Shown here in pieces: positions 25,454 to 34,433 of a stretch of 64,000 bases of DNA. Both the position numbers and the translations under genes were made by a program. The stretch is from the NCBI GenBank assembly GCA_035547835.1, contig DASZTW010000020.1, positions 84,745 to 148,744 of the forward strand, in the 5' to 3' direction. Source of the stretch: Acidimicrobiales bacterium. GTDB taxonomy: Bacteria > Actinomycetota > Acidimicrobiia > Acidimicrobiales > Iamiaceae. The notes under the pieces are model-generated. The model was not told where the DNA came from and did not search any database. It saw only the letters and a program-made list of their open reading frames with translations. Within the stretch, counting starts at the first letter, position 1, and each line of letters starts with the position of its first letter.

Positions 25454-26740
25454 CTACTTGAGCGGGACCTCTTTCCCGATCGTGCTCGTGTAGTTGATGG
25501 CGTCGGGCCCGAGCGGCGTCAGACCACCGTTCGTGTTGAGCGTCGAGGCGGTCGGCTTGAAGAACGACGTCTCGCGCTGGGGCACGCGGTCGGCCGGCAA
25601 GCCGTACGCCTCCGACGACACGAGTCCGCCGAAGTCGAGCTTGCCGATGTCGGCCATGGCCTTCATGATCCCGTCGCGCGACAGGTCACCCAACTCGACT
25701 GCCTTGGCCAGCAGCTGCGTGACGGCGTGCGCCTCCATGTAGCCGTACACGAAGTAGATGTCGGGCTTCTGCGACGGCGAGTACTTCTGGAGCGCGGCGC
25801 GCAGCTCTTTCATGCCGGCGACGTTGCTGTCCCATGCCACGCCCTCGCTGGCGAGGATGAAGTGCTGCTCCATGTAGTCCTTGAGCCCGGTCTGCAACAG
25901 CACCGAGACCCACGTGGGCGACTGACCGAACCACTGCGGTGCGTAGTTCGTCTGGGCCGCACGCCCGAGGATGGTCGGGAGGTCCGAGGGCAGCGAGGTG
26001 ATCCACACCATCTCACAGCCCTTGCTCTTCAGCCCGTCGACCTGCGCGGTGAGGTCGGTGGCACCGGCGGTGAAGGTCTCGCTGTCGGTCAGCTTCGTGC
26101 CGAGCTTGTCGACCGCGAACTTGGCGCCTTGCAGGCCGGCCTGACCGTAGGGGTCGTCCGACGTGATCGTGCAGAGCTTCTTGCCCTTGCCGTCCATCTT
26201 GTTGACGTAGTAGTCGAACCCGTTCGCCGTCTGCACCTGGTACGGCGCCAGGATCGGCAGCAGGTTCTTCTCCTCGTACCACGGCGCGTCGAGCGTGGCG
26301 ACGCCGGCCACGATGTTGTCCTTCTTCAGCTGCGGCAGCACGGCCTGCGTGGGTGGCGTGCCGAGGATCTGCATGTACATGACGACGTCGTTCTTGGTGG
26401 CGTTGTACTGCGTGACCGTGTCCTGCGTCGTGTACTTGCTGTCCTTCACCACGGCTTCGACCTTGTACTTGCCGTCGATGCCGCCGCTGGCGTTGAGCTG
26501 CTCGAGGAACACCTGGTTGCCGTTGGTGAGCGGGTTGCCGATCACCGCAGCCGCGCCGGTGAGCGGCGTCAGCACGCCGACTTTGATCGTGGTGCCGTCG
26601 AACCCGGCGGTGACCGCAGGCGCGCCCTTCTTGCCGCCACCACTCGACTTGTCCTTGCTGGAGCGACCACCGCACGCACCGGCCACGACTGCCAGGGTGA
26701 GCGCCGCAGCCAGCAGGCGAACGGTCTTGTGTCGGAACAT
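25454..26740 (-). CDS. livK: Branched-chain-amino-acid-type ABC transporter, substrate-binding lipoprotein
   Basis: 428 residues. A lipoprotein signal peptide ends in the lipobox VVAGAC (cysteine 23). The mature part is a type I periplasmic-binding fold of the LivJ/LivK family: TIKVGVLTPLTGAAAVIGNPL, NASGGIDGKYKVEAVVKD and KLCTITSDDPYGQAG. It captures the ligand outside the membrane for the LivHM permease. It starts at ATG 26740 with GGAGGA just upstream and lies 51 nt after livM, as last gene of the operon. The many family members found with acyl-CoA ligases often take up aromatic or aliphatic carboxylic acids rather than amino acids, so the symbol names the family and not the substrate. Confidence 0.88.
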   Translation of the reverse strand: MFRHKTVRLLAAALTLAVVAGACGGRSSKDKSSGGGKKGAPAVTAGFDGTTIKVGVLTPLTGAAAVIGNPLTNGNQVFLEQLNASGGIDGKYKVEAVVKDSKYTTQDTVTQYNATKNDVVMYMQILGTPPTQAVLPQLKKDNIVAGVATLDAPWYEEKNLLPILAPYQVQTANGFDYYVNKMDGKGKKLCTITSDDPYGQAGLQGAKFAVDKLGTKLTDSETFTAGATDLTAQVDGLKSKGCEMVWITSLPSDLPTILGRAAQTNYAPQWFGQSPTWVSVLLQTGLKDYMEQHFILASEGVAWDSNVAGMKELRAALQKYSPSQKPDIYFVYGYMEAHAVTQLLAKAVELGDLSRDGIMKAMADIGKLDFGGLVSSEAYGLPADRVPQRETSFFKPTASTLNTNGGLTPLGPDAINYTSTIGKEVPLK

Positions 26741-26791
26741 TTGTCCTCCTCGTGTCGGTGTTGCAGGTTTCCTTCGTGGTGCTGGACCTGG

Positions 26792-27940
26792 TCAGTACGA
26801 GAACGGCCAGGCCTGGAAATAGCCCTTGATCCGGCGCCAGACCGCAGCCAGCCCGTACGGCTCGAGCAGCAAGAAGGCCACGATCATCACGCCGAAGATG
26901 AAGTTGTTGAACGACGCGACGCTCATGATCCCGTCGGGGCCGAGGAACGGGAGGCTGCCCGTGTAGCGGTTGATGAGCTGCGGCAGGCCCTGCACGATCA
27001 GCGCGCCGACGATGCAGCCCCACACGCTGCCGAGCCCGCCGACGATGATGATCGCCACGAACGTGATCGACATGACCAGCCCCGGCAGCTGCGACACCTG
27101 GGTGGGCTCCAGGTTCTGCTGGATCACCGAGTAGTAGAGCGCGCCGCCGACCGACGCGAACGCGCTCGACACGGCGAAAACGCCGATCTTCGTTCGCATC
27201 TGGCTGACGCCGATGACCTCGGCCGCGAGGTCGCGGTCGCGCACGGCTTGCATGGCCCGGCCGGCGCGACTGCGCACCAGGTTGCGGGCGAGCAGCGCGG
27301 CCAGCGCCACGAACCCCCACACCAACCAGAAGTAGCCCTGCTGATCGGAGTAGGCGCCGTTGTGCAACTTGGTGAAGTCGAATGGGCCGATGGCCAGGCT
27401 CGGTGCGTAGTTCACGCCGCTGCCACCGCCGGTGAGGTCGGTGGCGTTCTTGAAGAGGTAGAAGCCGAGGAACAGCAGCGCGAGCGTGACGATGGCGAGG
27501 TAGTTGCCCCGCAACCGCAGCGCGAACGGACCGATCAGCGCGCCGAGGATCGCGCCGACGATGGCGGCGCCGAGCAACGAGATCAGCAACGGTTGCTGGG
27601 TGACCCACCGGAGATGGCCCTGGGAGGCCACGCCGCTGGAGAAGTGCGCCACTGTGTAACCGCCAGCCGCCACGAAGAAGGCCTGGCCGATCGACACCTG
27701 CCCGGTGAAGCCGGTGAGCAGGTTCAAGCCGATGGCGCCCACTGCGTAGCAGCCGCACACCGTCAAGATGTTGAGCCAGTCGTCGGTGAGGCGCAGCGGC
27801 GTCACCACATAGATCACGGCTACCAGCACCAAACCGAGACGCGCCCAGTGGCCAGGAAAGGCCCGCAACGACTGGCCGTACGTGCGCGGCAGGGCCCGGT
27901 TCGCACGACCGCCGCGGGCACGCGAGAGCACCGCGATCAC
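26792..27940 (-). CDS. livM: Branched-chain-type ABC transporter permease LivM
   Basis: 382 residues, nearly all hydrophobic helices. The LivM family patterns are clear: LNILTVCGCYAVGAIGLNLLTGFTGQVSIGQAFF, LRLRGNYLAIVTLA, and the cytoplasmic-loop EAA-like motif SRAGRAMQAVRDRDLAAEVIGV that contacts the ATPases. It pairs with LivH to form the membrane channel. The start is GTG at 27940, overlapping the livH stop (GTGA), which also fixes the operon order. The N-terminal 30 residues are basic. Confidence 0.92.
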   Translation of the reverse strand: MIAVLSRARGGRANRALPRTYGQSLRAFPGHWARLGLVLVAVIYVVTPLRLTDDWLNILTVCGCYAVGAIGLNLLTGFTGQVSIGQAFFVAAGGYTVAHFSSGVASQGHLRWVTQQPLLISLLGAAIVGAILGALIGPFALRLRGNYLAIVTLALLFLGFYLFKNATDLTGGGSGVNYAPSLAIGPFDFTKLHNGAYSDQQGYFWLVWGFVALAALLARNLVRSRAGRAMQAVRDRDLAAEVIGVSQMRTKIGVFAVSSAFASVGGALYYSVIQQNLEPTQVSQLPGLVMSITFVAIIIVGGLGSVWGCIVGALIVQGLPQLINRYTGSLPFLGPDGIMSVASFNNFIFGVMIVAFLLLEPYGLAAVWRRIKGYFQAWPFSY

Positions 27941-28818
27941 ACCCGCCGCACCTCCTCGGTGCCGAACAGGCCGCTCGGTCGCACCAGCAGCACCGCGATC
28001 ATCACCAAGTACGGGAAGACATCGGGGAAGCCCTGGCCCCACTTCATGTAGTGCGACGCGAACTGCTGGCTCCACCCGATGATCAACCCGCCGACCACCG
28101 CGCCCACCGGTGAGTCGAGACCGCCCAACACGATGGCCGGGAAGGCGAGCAACGCCACGAACTGCAAGGTGGGATCGAGCCCGGCCGGTGGCGCGGCGTA
28201 CAGCACCCCGCCGATCGCGGCCACCGCGCCGCTGATCGCCCAAGCCACGCCGTACACGCGGCGAGCCGAGATCCCCTGGGCCAAGGCCGCTTCGGGGTCG
28301 ACCGCCGTGGCCCGCATGGCGAGGCCGAGCGACGAATAGCGGAAGAACGCGAAGAACAAGAGCATCACGACCACGGCGGTGATGATCGTGAACAGCCGCA
28401 GCTGGCTGAGCGTCGCGCCGCCGACCGTCACGACCTTGTTGCCCCATGGCGCCTGGAGGTCTTGTCTGTCGACCCCCCAGATCGTGGCCACGATCTCTTG
28501 GATCACGAACAGCAGGCCGATCGTGACCATGAGCTGCGCGAACACGGGCTGGCCGACCATGAACCGGAGGATCGTGGCTTCCACGAGCCAGCCGACGAGC
28601 GCGCCGCCGACGATGCAGATCACCACCGCCAACCAGAACGGCAGGCCCCACGTGACCCGGGCGTTGAAAGCCAGGTACGCGCCCACCAGCATGAACCCGC
28701 CCTGCGCGAAGTTGATGACGCCGGTGGCCTTGTAGATGATCACGAACCCGAGGGCCACGAGGGCGTACACCGCACCAACCGCGGCGCCGTTGAGCACGAT
28801 GTCGAGGAAGACCTTCAC
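27937..28818 (-). CDS. livH: Branched-chain-type ABC transporter permease LivH
   Basis: 293 residues. It opens with FLDIVLNGAAVGAVYALVALGF and continues IIYKATGVINFAQGGFMLVGAYLAF, both textbook LivH signatures. It carries the EAA-like loop SSLGLAMRATAVDPEAALAQGI and the C-terminal LLVRPSGLFG. The start is GTG at 28818, preceded by a strong GGAGGGATC site and overlapping the stop of the acyl-CoA ligase gene (GTGA). It forms the permease pair with LivM. Confidence 0.93.
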   Translation of the reverse strand: MKVFLDIVLNGAAVGAVYALVALGFVIIYKATGVINFAQGGFMLVGAYLAFNARVTWGLPFWLAVVICIVGGALVGWLVEATILRFMVGQPVFAQLMVTIGLLFVIQEIVATIWGVDRQDLQAPWGNKVVTVGGATLSQLRLFTIITAVVVMLLFFAFFRYSSLGLAMRATAVDPEAALAQGISARRVYGVAWAISGAVAAIGGVLYAAPPAGLDPTLQFVALLAFPAIVLGGLDSPVGAVVGGLIIGWSQQFASHYMKWGQGFPDVFPYLVMIAVLLVRPSGLFGTEEVRRV

Positions 28819-30716
28819 GATCCCTCCTCCCCGCTCGCCACCGCCGACGCGACCGCAGCGGCATCGCCGGCTTCGCCCGACCCGTCGTGCTCGCGCTCGT
28901 ACAGGGCCTCGATGAGGGCGCCGAACTCGGCCTCGATCGCCCGCCGTTTCACCTTCTGCGTGGCGGTGACCTCGCCATCCTCGTGGTCGAGCTCCTTGGG
29001 CAGCAGCGCGAACTGCTTCACGGTCTCGACTTGCGCCAGGTCGGCGTTGACGGCCGCGACCCACTCGTCGACCAACTCGCGCACCTCGGGCAGCGACGCC
29101 ATGTCCGCGTATGTGGTGTGCGGGATCTGACGTCGCGACAGCCAGTCGCCGACCGTGTCCTCCTCGACCCCGATCAGCGCCACGAGATAGGGCCGGCGGT
29201 CGCCGATCACCACCGCTTCGCGGACGTACGGGCTCACCTTCAACCGGTTCTCGATCTCCGACGGCGACAAGTTCTTGCCGCCCGCGGTGATGATGATGTC
29301 CTTCTTGCGGTCGGTGATCGTGAGGCTGCCGTCGTCGGCCAGCGTGCCGATGTCGCCGGTGTGCAGCCAACCGTCGGCGTCGATCGTCTCGTCGGTGGCC
29401 TTCTCGTCGCGGAAGTAGCCGAGGAAGACACCCGGCCCGCGGGTGAGGATCTCGCCGTCGTCAGCGATCTTCACCTCCATGCCGGGGACCGCCTGACCGA
29501 CCGCGCCGAGCCGCACGTGGTCGCGGCGGGTGACGGTGGCCTGCGCGGTGTTCTCGGTCTGCCCGTAGCCCTCGACGACCGGCACGCCGATCGCCCAGAA
29601 CCACTCGAGCACTTGCGGGGCGACCGGCGCGGCACCTGACAGCGCCACCTTGCAGCGGCGCAGGCCGAGCTTGTCGCGCAGCGGCCGGTACAGCAGCGCC
29701 CACCACCAGCCGTAGCGGACCTTGTCGAGGATCCCGAAGCGACCGTTCATGCGCCGGGTGGCGACGCGCTCGCCGCTGGCCCGTGCCCGGCGGTAGACGG
29801 TGCGCTTCAGCCAGGACGCGTCGGCCATGCGGATCTCGACGGTGGCGAGCAGCTTCTCCCACACTCGTGGCACGCCCAGGAAGAACGTGGGCTGCACCGC
29901 CGGCAGGTCGATCGGCAGCTCCTCGATCCCACCGCCGAAGTTCACGACGTACCCAACCGCTAGGTGGTCGATCAGCGAGAACAGCCGCTCCGCCACGTGG
30001 CACAGCGGCAAGTAGGACAGCACTTCGTCGCGCGGGCCCACCTCGAACACGCTGGTGGCGGCGTCACCGGCGGCTTCCAAGTTGGCGTGCGACAACATGG
30101 CACCTTTGGGCGGACCGGTGGTGCCCGACGTGTAGACGATGATCGCCGGCGCCGACGGGTCGAGGCGTCCAACCGAGTCCCGGTACGTCGCACGCCCGGC
30201 GTCGCGGTCGGCGTCCCCTGCGGCTTCCAGGTCGGCGAACGTGTGGACCATCGGGTCGTCGAGCACGCGGACGCCCCGCGGGTCGATCACCACGATCGCT
30301 TCGAGAGCCGGGCAGCTGCCGCGCACCTCCCACGCCTTGTCGAACTGCTCCTCGTCCTCAGCGATCAGCACGCGCGCGCCCGAATGCGACAGCAGGTACT
30401 GCACCTCCGACGCGGGCGACGTGGGGTAGATCCCCACCGTCACCGCACCGAGCCCCTGCGCCGCCAAGTCGGCCACCACCCACTCGGGACGGTTGAGCGA
30501 GTGGATCGCCACGCGGTCGCCGGAGCCGACGCCCAGTTCGGCCAGCCCGGTGGCGACGTCGCTCACCCGCTCGGCGTAGCGCGCCCACGTGGTCTCACCC
30601 CACAGCCCGCGGTCCTTGTAGCGAAATGCCACCCGCTTCGGAGAGGAGCCGGCGAGGCAGAGCAACCGGGCCGGCAGCGTGTGCGCGGCTGCGACGGGGG
30701 CGGTCGCCGAGCTCAC
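28815..30716 (-). CDS. Long-chain-type acyl-CoA synthetase (AMP-binding) inside the liv operon
   Basis: 633 residues. The adenylate-forming core motifs are present: the P-loop YTSGTTGPPKGAMLSH, the EGYGQTENTA motif, the DGWLHTGDIG motif and the hinge DRKKDIIITAGGKNLSPSEIE, with the C-terminal catalytic lysine in TATQKVKRR. Such enzymes activate carboxylic acids with ATP and join them to CoA; length and motifs fit the long-chain (FadD15-like) group. It overlaps livG upstream and livH downstream by GTGA, so it is made together with the importer. The likely job is trapping the imported acid as a CoA thioester on entry, which would make the transporter a carboxylic-acid importer. That is an inference. 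Confidence 0.9.
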   Translation of the reverse strand: MSSATAPVAAAHTLPARLLCLAGSSPKRVAFRYKDRGLWGETTWARYAERVSDVATGLAELGVGSGDRVAIHSLNRPEWVVADLAAQGLGAVTVGIYPTSPASEVQYLLSHSGARVLIAEDEEQFDKAWEVRGSCPALEAIVVIDPRGVRVLDDPMVHTFADLEAAGDADRDAGRATYRDSVGRLDPSAPAIIVYTSGTTGPPKGAMLSHANLEAAGDAATSVFEVGPRDEVLSYLPLCHVAERLFSLIDHLAVGYVVNFGGGIEELPIDLPAVQPTFFLGVPRVWEKLLATVEIRMADASWLKRTVYRRARASGERVATRRMNGRFGILDKVRYGWWWALLYRPLRDKLGLRRCKVALSGAAPVAPQVLEWFWAIGVPVVEGYGQTENTAQATVTRRDHVRLGAVGQAVPGMEVKIADDGEILTRGPGVFLGYFRDEKATDETIDADGWLHTGDIGTLADDGSLTITDRKKDIIITAGGKNLSPSEIENRLKVSPYVREAVVIGDRRPYLVALIGVEEDTVGDWLSRRQIPHTTYADMASLPEVRELVDEWVAAVNADLAQVETVKQFALLPKELDHEDGEVTATQKVKRRAIEAEFGALIEALYEREHDGSGEAGDAAAVASAVASGEEGS

Positions 30717-31579
30717 GCCAGCTCCTCCACCACTTCGGCCGGCGCGCCACCGAGGTACGCCCGGATCACGGCCGGATGCGCCTGCACCTCCGCAGGCGTG
30801 CCGGTGGTGATCGGCACGCCGAAGTCGAGCGCCATCACCCGGTCGGCGAGGTCCATGACCATGGCCATGTCGTGCTCGACCAGGATCATCGGCAGCGCCA
30901 GCTCGTCGCGCGCCTGAAGGATGTAGCGGGCCATGTCCTCGGTCTCCTCGACGTTCATGCCGGCCACCGGCTCGTCGAGCAGCAACAACCGGGGCTCCAT
31001 CACCAGGGCGCGCCCGAGCTCGATGCGCTTTTGGATGCCGTACGGGAGCAGGCCCACAGGCTGTCCGCGGTAGTCGCCCAACTCGAGCAAGTCGACGACC
31101 TCCTCGATGCGGGCGCGGTGCACGAGCTCCTCGCGCCGGGTCCGGCCCCACCACAACATGCCGGCCAGGAACCCTGACTTCATCAGGTGGTGCCGGCCGA
31201 GCATCAGGTTGTCGACCAACGTGAGATTGGTGAACAAGCCGAGGTTCTGGAACGTGCGACCCATGCCGCGCTTGGCGAGCTGCACAGGACTCACCCCGCG
31301 GATCGACCGCCCGAGGAACTCGATCTCGCCGGACTGGGGGTGGTACACGCCGGACAGGCAGTTGAAGATCGAGGTCTTGCCGGCGCCGTTGGGCCCGATG
31401 ACGGCGAACAGCTCGCCCGGCCAGACGTCGAAGGTGACACCTTCGAGCGCCGTGACACCACCGAAGCGCAAGGTGACGTCGGACATGCGCAGCACCGGGA
31501 TCGCGCCATCACCGCTGCGCTCAGGATCGGAGCTTGGTGAGGCCGGTGGGGCCTGCTCGATCGGTGGGTCCGCGGCCAC
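30713..31579 (-). CDS. livG: Branched-chain-type ABC transporter ATPase LivG
   Basis: 288 residues. Walker A is GPNGAGKT (62-69), the Q-loop sits in GMGRTFQNLGLF, the family-specific signature is LPYGIQKRIELGRAL in place of LSGGQ, and Walker B is LLLLDEP followed by VAGMN. The C-terminal AEVQAHPAVIRAYLG is the usual LivG end. GTG at 31579 starts 1 nt after the livF stop. The first 28 residues are a proline-rich extension. It forms a heterodimer with LivF that powers LivHM. Confidence 0.93.
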   Translation of the reverse strand: MAADPPIEQAPPASPSSDPERSGDGAIPVLRMSDVTLRFGGVTALEGVTFDVWPGELFAVIGPNGAGKTSIFNCLSGVYHPQSGEIEFLGRSIRGVSPVQLAKRGMGRTFQNLGLFTNLTLVDNLMLGRHHLMKSGFLAGMLWWGRTRREELVHRARIEEVVDLLELGDYRGQPVGLLPYGIQKRIELGRALVMEPRLLLLDEPVAGMNVEETEDMARYILQARDELALPMILVEHDMAMVMDLADRVMALDFGVPITTGTPAEVQAHPAVIRAYLGGAPAEVVEELA

Positions 31580-31580
31580 G

Positions 31581-32423
31581 TCAGGCCCCCCACCGCTTCC
31601 GGCGACGGTACGTCTTCACGTCGCGCAGCGAGCGCCGACCGGCCTCACCGACCCCCAAGTAGAACTCCTGGATGTCGGCGTCGGCCAGGAGCGACGGACC
31701 CGGCCCCTCCTTGACGATCCGGCCGTTCTCCAACACATAGCCGTGGTCTGCGATCGACAGGGCCATGGCCGCGTTCTGTTCCACGAGCAGCACGCTGGTG
31801 CCGCTGTCGTTGACGGTCGTGATGATCTCGCGGACCTGCTCGACGATCAGCGGTGCGAGGCCGAGTGACGGCTCGTCGAGCACCAACAACTTGGGGTCGG
31901 CCATGAGGGCCCGCCCCATGGCCACCATCTGTTGCTCGCCACCGGAGAGGTAACCAGCGGTCTGGCGTCGACGCTCGGCGAGTTTGGGGAACAGCTCGAG
32001 CACCCGCTCGTAGGACGCTTTGATGGCGGAGCGGTCGCGCCGGGTGGCGGCGCCGGTCCGCAAGTTCTCGTCGACGGTGAGGTCGGCGAAGATCCGTCGG
32101 CCTTCCATCACCTGCGCCACGCCCCCGCGCACGATCGCCGCGGCGGGCAGCTTGTGGATCGGTCGACCGTCGACGGTGATCGCGCCTTTGGTGATCTTCC
32201 CGCGGTGCAAGTCGAGCAAGCCGGTGATCGCTCGCAGCAGCGTGGTCTTGCCGGCGCCGTTCGCGCCGAGCAGCGCCACCACCGCCCCAGAGGGGACCTC
32301 GAGGCTCACGCCCCTGAGCACCAGGAGCAGGTCGTGGTACACGACCTCGAGGTTGGTGACGCCCAGCGCGGCACCGGCGACCGCCGCCCGACCGCTCGCC
32401 TCTGTCTGGGTGCCGACCGACAT
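31581..32423 (-). CDS. livF: Branched-chain-type ABC transporter ATPase LivF
   Basis: 280 residues. Walker A is GANGAGKT (53-60), the signature is YLSGGEQQMVAMGRAL, Walker B is LLVLDEPSLGLAP, and the LivF-typical stretch VMEGRRIFADLTVDENLR is present. ATG at 32423 has GGGGGA upstream; the longer frame to 32507 crosses the promoter and is rejected. It is the first gene of a six-gene operon livF-livG-acyl-CoA ligase-livH-livM-livK. Confidence 0.93.
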   Translation of the reverse strand: MSVGTQTEASGRAAVAGAALGVTNLEVVYHDLLLVLRGVSLEVPSGAVVALLGANGAGKTTLLRAITGLLDLHRGKITKGAITVDGRPIHKLPAAAIVRGGVAQVMEGRRIFADLTVDENLRTGAATRRDRSAIKASYERVLELFPKLAERRRQTAGYLSGGEQQMVAMGRALMADPKLLVLDEPSLGLAPLIVEQVREIITTVNDSGTSVLLVEQNAAMALSIADHGYVLENGRIVKEGPGPSLLADADIQEFYLGVGEAGRRSLRDVKTYRRRKRWGA

Positions 32424-32494
32424 TCGAACGCCGTCCCCCTTGTCGCTGGTGCGCGGCGGCAACCGGACAAAACCAACGACGCCGCTGGCGCGTG

Positions 32495-32523
32495 ACCATA
32501 GACACACATCGGGGCGTCGGCAA
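32495..32523 (-). promoter_or_regulatory. Promoter of the liv operon
   Basis: On the minus strand TTGCCG (32523-32518) and TATGGT (32500-32495) are exactly 17 nt apart. Transcription would start near 32488, leaving a 65-nt leader before livF. Just upstream is the interrupted palindrome CCGTCA-CA-TGACGG (32548-32561), at about -60 to -73, a candidate operator or the weak terminator of mreB. Confidence 0.55.
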
Positions 32524-32597
32524 CGATCGTCGACGTTCGCAAGAGAACCGTCACATGACGGATCCGGACGGATGCCGCGAATCGGCCGGCTGTGTGG

Positions 32598-33605
32598 TCA
32601 GTGCGGGCGTTGACCCATGAACATCACACGGAGATCGTCGTAGGCCTCGATCACCCGGCCGGCCCCGAGCACGACGCACTCGAGCGGCGCGTCGACGAGG
32701 TGCACTGGGATCTCGGTCTCCTCCGCCACGCGGTTGGCGAGGCCGCGCAACATGCCGCCGCCACCGACAAGGTGCATCCCGCGGACGATGAGGTCCTGCG
32801 CGAGCTCGGGCGGCGCCTGGCCGAGGCAGGCGATGACGGAGTCGACCATCGACGACACCGGCTCGTCGATGGCCTCACGGACTTCCTCTGGCGACAGGAT
32901 GACCGTCTTGGGAAGACCCGACATGAGGTCGCGGCCGCGGACCTCGGCCTTCACGTCGTCCTGCACCGGCCACGCCGAGCCGATCGCGACCTTGATCTCC
33001 TCTGCGGTGCGCTCGCCCACCGCAATGCCGTACTCACGGCGGATGAAGGTCTGGATGGCGGCGTCGATGTCGAACGACCCGACCCGGACAGCTTGCAGCG
33101 CCACGATGCCACCGAGCGAGATCAGCGCGGTCTCGGTGGTGCCGCCACCGACGTCGATCACCATGTTGCCGACCGGCTCGTGGATCGGGAGCCCGGCGCC
33201 GATGGCCGCCGCCATCGGTTGCTCCAACAACTGGGCGTCGGCCGCACCGGCACGTCGAGCCGCCTCGATGACCGCACGACGCTCCACTTCGGTGATGGCC
33301 GACGGGACGCAGATCACGACCCGGGGACGGTTGAACCTGCTGACGCCTGCCCGTTGGAGCAGCAAGCGGATCATCCGCTGGGTGATCTCGAAATCGGTGA
33401 TGGCTCCCTGGCGCAACGGCCGGACCGCCACGATGTAGCCGGGCGTGCGGCCGATCATCTGCCAGGCCTCGTGCCCCATCGCCAGGACTTCGCCGGTCTT
33501 GGAGTTGAGCGCGATCACCGACGGCTCGTTCAACACGATGTGCTTGCCCCGCGCGTACACGAGCGTGTTGGCGGTACCGAGGTCGATGGCGAGGTCGCGC
33601 GCCAT
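32598..33605 (-). CDS. mreB: MreB-family rod-shape/actin-like protein
   Basis: 335 residues, the normal MreB length. The actin-fold nucleotide motifs are intact: phosphate 1 at DLGTANTLVYARG, phosphate 2 at VIDVGGGTTETA, and the adenosine motif at LVGGGGMLRGLANRVAEE. MreB polymerises along the membrane and guides wall synthesis or, in some actinobacteria, spore-wall synthesis. No mreC, mreD, mbp or rodA gene follows; instead it lies after moaE and a one-helix gene, with only 2 nt between it and the latter. It could be an MreB-like paralogue with a specialised role. Confidence 0.9.
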   Translation of the reverse strand: MARDLAIDLGTANTLVYARGKHIVLNEPSVIALNSKTGEVLAMGHEAWQMIGRTPGYIVAVRPLRQGAITDFEITQRMIRLLLQRAGVSRFNRPRVVICVPSAITEVERRAVIEAARRAGAADAQLLEQPMAAAIGAGLPIHEPVGNMVIDVGGGTTETALISLGGIVALQAVRVGSFDIDAAIQTFIRREYGIAVGERTAEEIKVAIGSAWPVQDDVKAEVRGRDLMSGLPKTVILSPEEVREAIDEPVSSMVDSVIACLGQAPPELAQDLIVRGMHLVGGGGMLRGLANRVAEETEIPVHLVDAPLECVVLGAGRVIEAYDDLRVMFMGQRPH

Positions 33606-33607
33606 GG

Positions 33608-33799
33608 TCAGCCGCCCCCGGGACGTTGCCCGGCGCGTCGCTTGCGCTCATCGCCCTCGGGTGACAGCGCCCGCATCTCGCGCCGGAAGGACTCCACGCC
33701 CGACTCGAGCGAACGTGGCTTGTGGTGGCGGAACCACAACCAGCCGCCACCGAGCACGATGATCACCACCGGGATCGCAAGGAAGATCAGCGCGGTCAC
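33608..33799 (-). CDS. Small single-helix membrane protein
   Basis: 63 residues: one N-terminal transmembrane helix (ALIFLAIPVVIIVLGGGWLWF) followed by a charged cytoplasmic tail (SLESGVESFRREMRAL, then KRRAGQRPGGG). GTG at 33799 overlaps the moaE stop (GTGA), and the stop is 2 nt before mreB, so the three genes are one transcription unit. I do not recognise a family, although short proteins of this plan beginning SxEsgi-sFrrem are, as I recall, frequent in actinobacteria. Confidence 0.6.
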   Translation of the reverse strand: MTALIFLAIPVVIIVLGGGWLWFRHHKPRSLESGVESFRREMRALSPEGDERKRRAGQRPGGG

Positions 33800-34326
33800 C
33801 GAAGCACGCTCCCCGTGGGGATGGCCACCGGATCGGTGATCGGGACAGACCCGGTGCCCCAACCGGAGCCGTCGGCCCAAGCCTCGTGCTTCCAGATCGG
33901 GACCGAGGACTTCACGGTGTCGATGCACCAGCGCGCCGCGTCGAACGCCTCGCCGCGGTGCGGCGCGCTGACCACCACCCGAACCGCCGCCTCGCCGACG
34001 TGGAGGCGACCCACCCGGTGCAGCATCGCGAGGCGGCCGAGCGAGGGCCACCGGCTGCGTGCGGCAGCGGCGATCTCCTCGAGGCGGCGACCGGCAACCT
34101 CGGCGTACGCCTCATAGGTGAGGGACTCGACGCCGGTCCGACCCTCGGCGTGGTCGCGCACGTTGCCGTCGAACGACACGATCGCACCGCAGTCAGGCCG
34201 GGCCGCCCACGCTGCGAGGCCGTCGGGAAGGTCGTGGGGGCACAGACCGGTCCACGTGTCACCGGAGGGTGGTGCGACGGGCCCGCCCGAGGGGCGTGCA
34301 GCTGGATCGGGTGCGGACACCCTCAT
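33796..34326 (-). CDS. moaE: Molybdopterin synthase catalytic subunit (MoaE)
   Basis: 176 residues. The MoaE core is clear: CGAIVSFDGNVRDHAEGRTGVESLTYEAY, then HRVGRLHVGEAAVRVVVSAPHRGEAFDA and the active-site lysine region TVKSSVPIWKHE. MoaE joins MoaD to transfer two sulfurs into precursor Z, making molybdopterin. A 30-residue Pro/Ser/Gly extension precedes the core. ATG at 34326 is the first plausible start; the ribosome site is weak. No moaD or other cofactor gene is near, so it must work with partners encoded elsewhere. Confidence 0.88.
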   Translation of the reverse strand: MRVSAPDPAARPSGGPVAPPSGDTWTGLCPHDLPDGLAAWAARPDCGAIVSFDGNVRDHAEGRTGVESLTYEAYAEVAGRRLEEIAAAARSRWPSLGRLAMLHRVGRLHVGEAAVRVVVSAPHRGEAFDAARWCIDTVKSSVPIWKHEAWADGSGWGTGSVPITDPVAIPTGSVLR

Positions 34327-34433
34327 GATGCTAAGTGCTACGGCGACGAGGTGAGTCCCGGTGTGGCAATTCGCTCCGGTGGCCGCCGCGGGGCGAGGAC
34401 CACGAGCGCAGGTGCGCAAGTACGATCGGCCCC

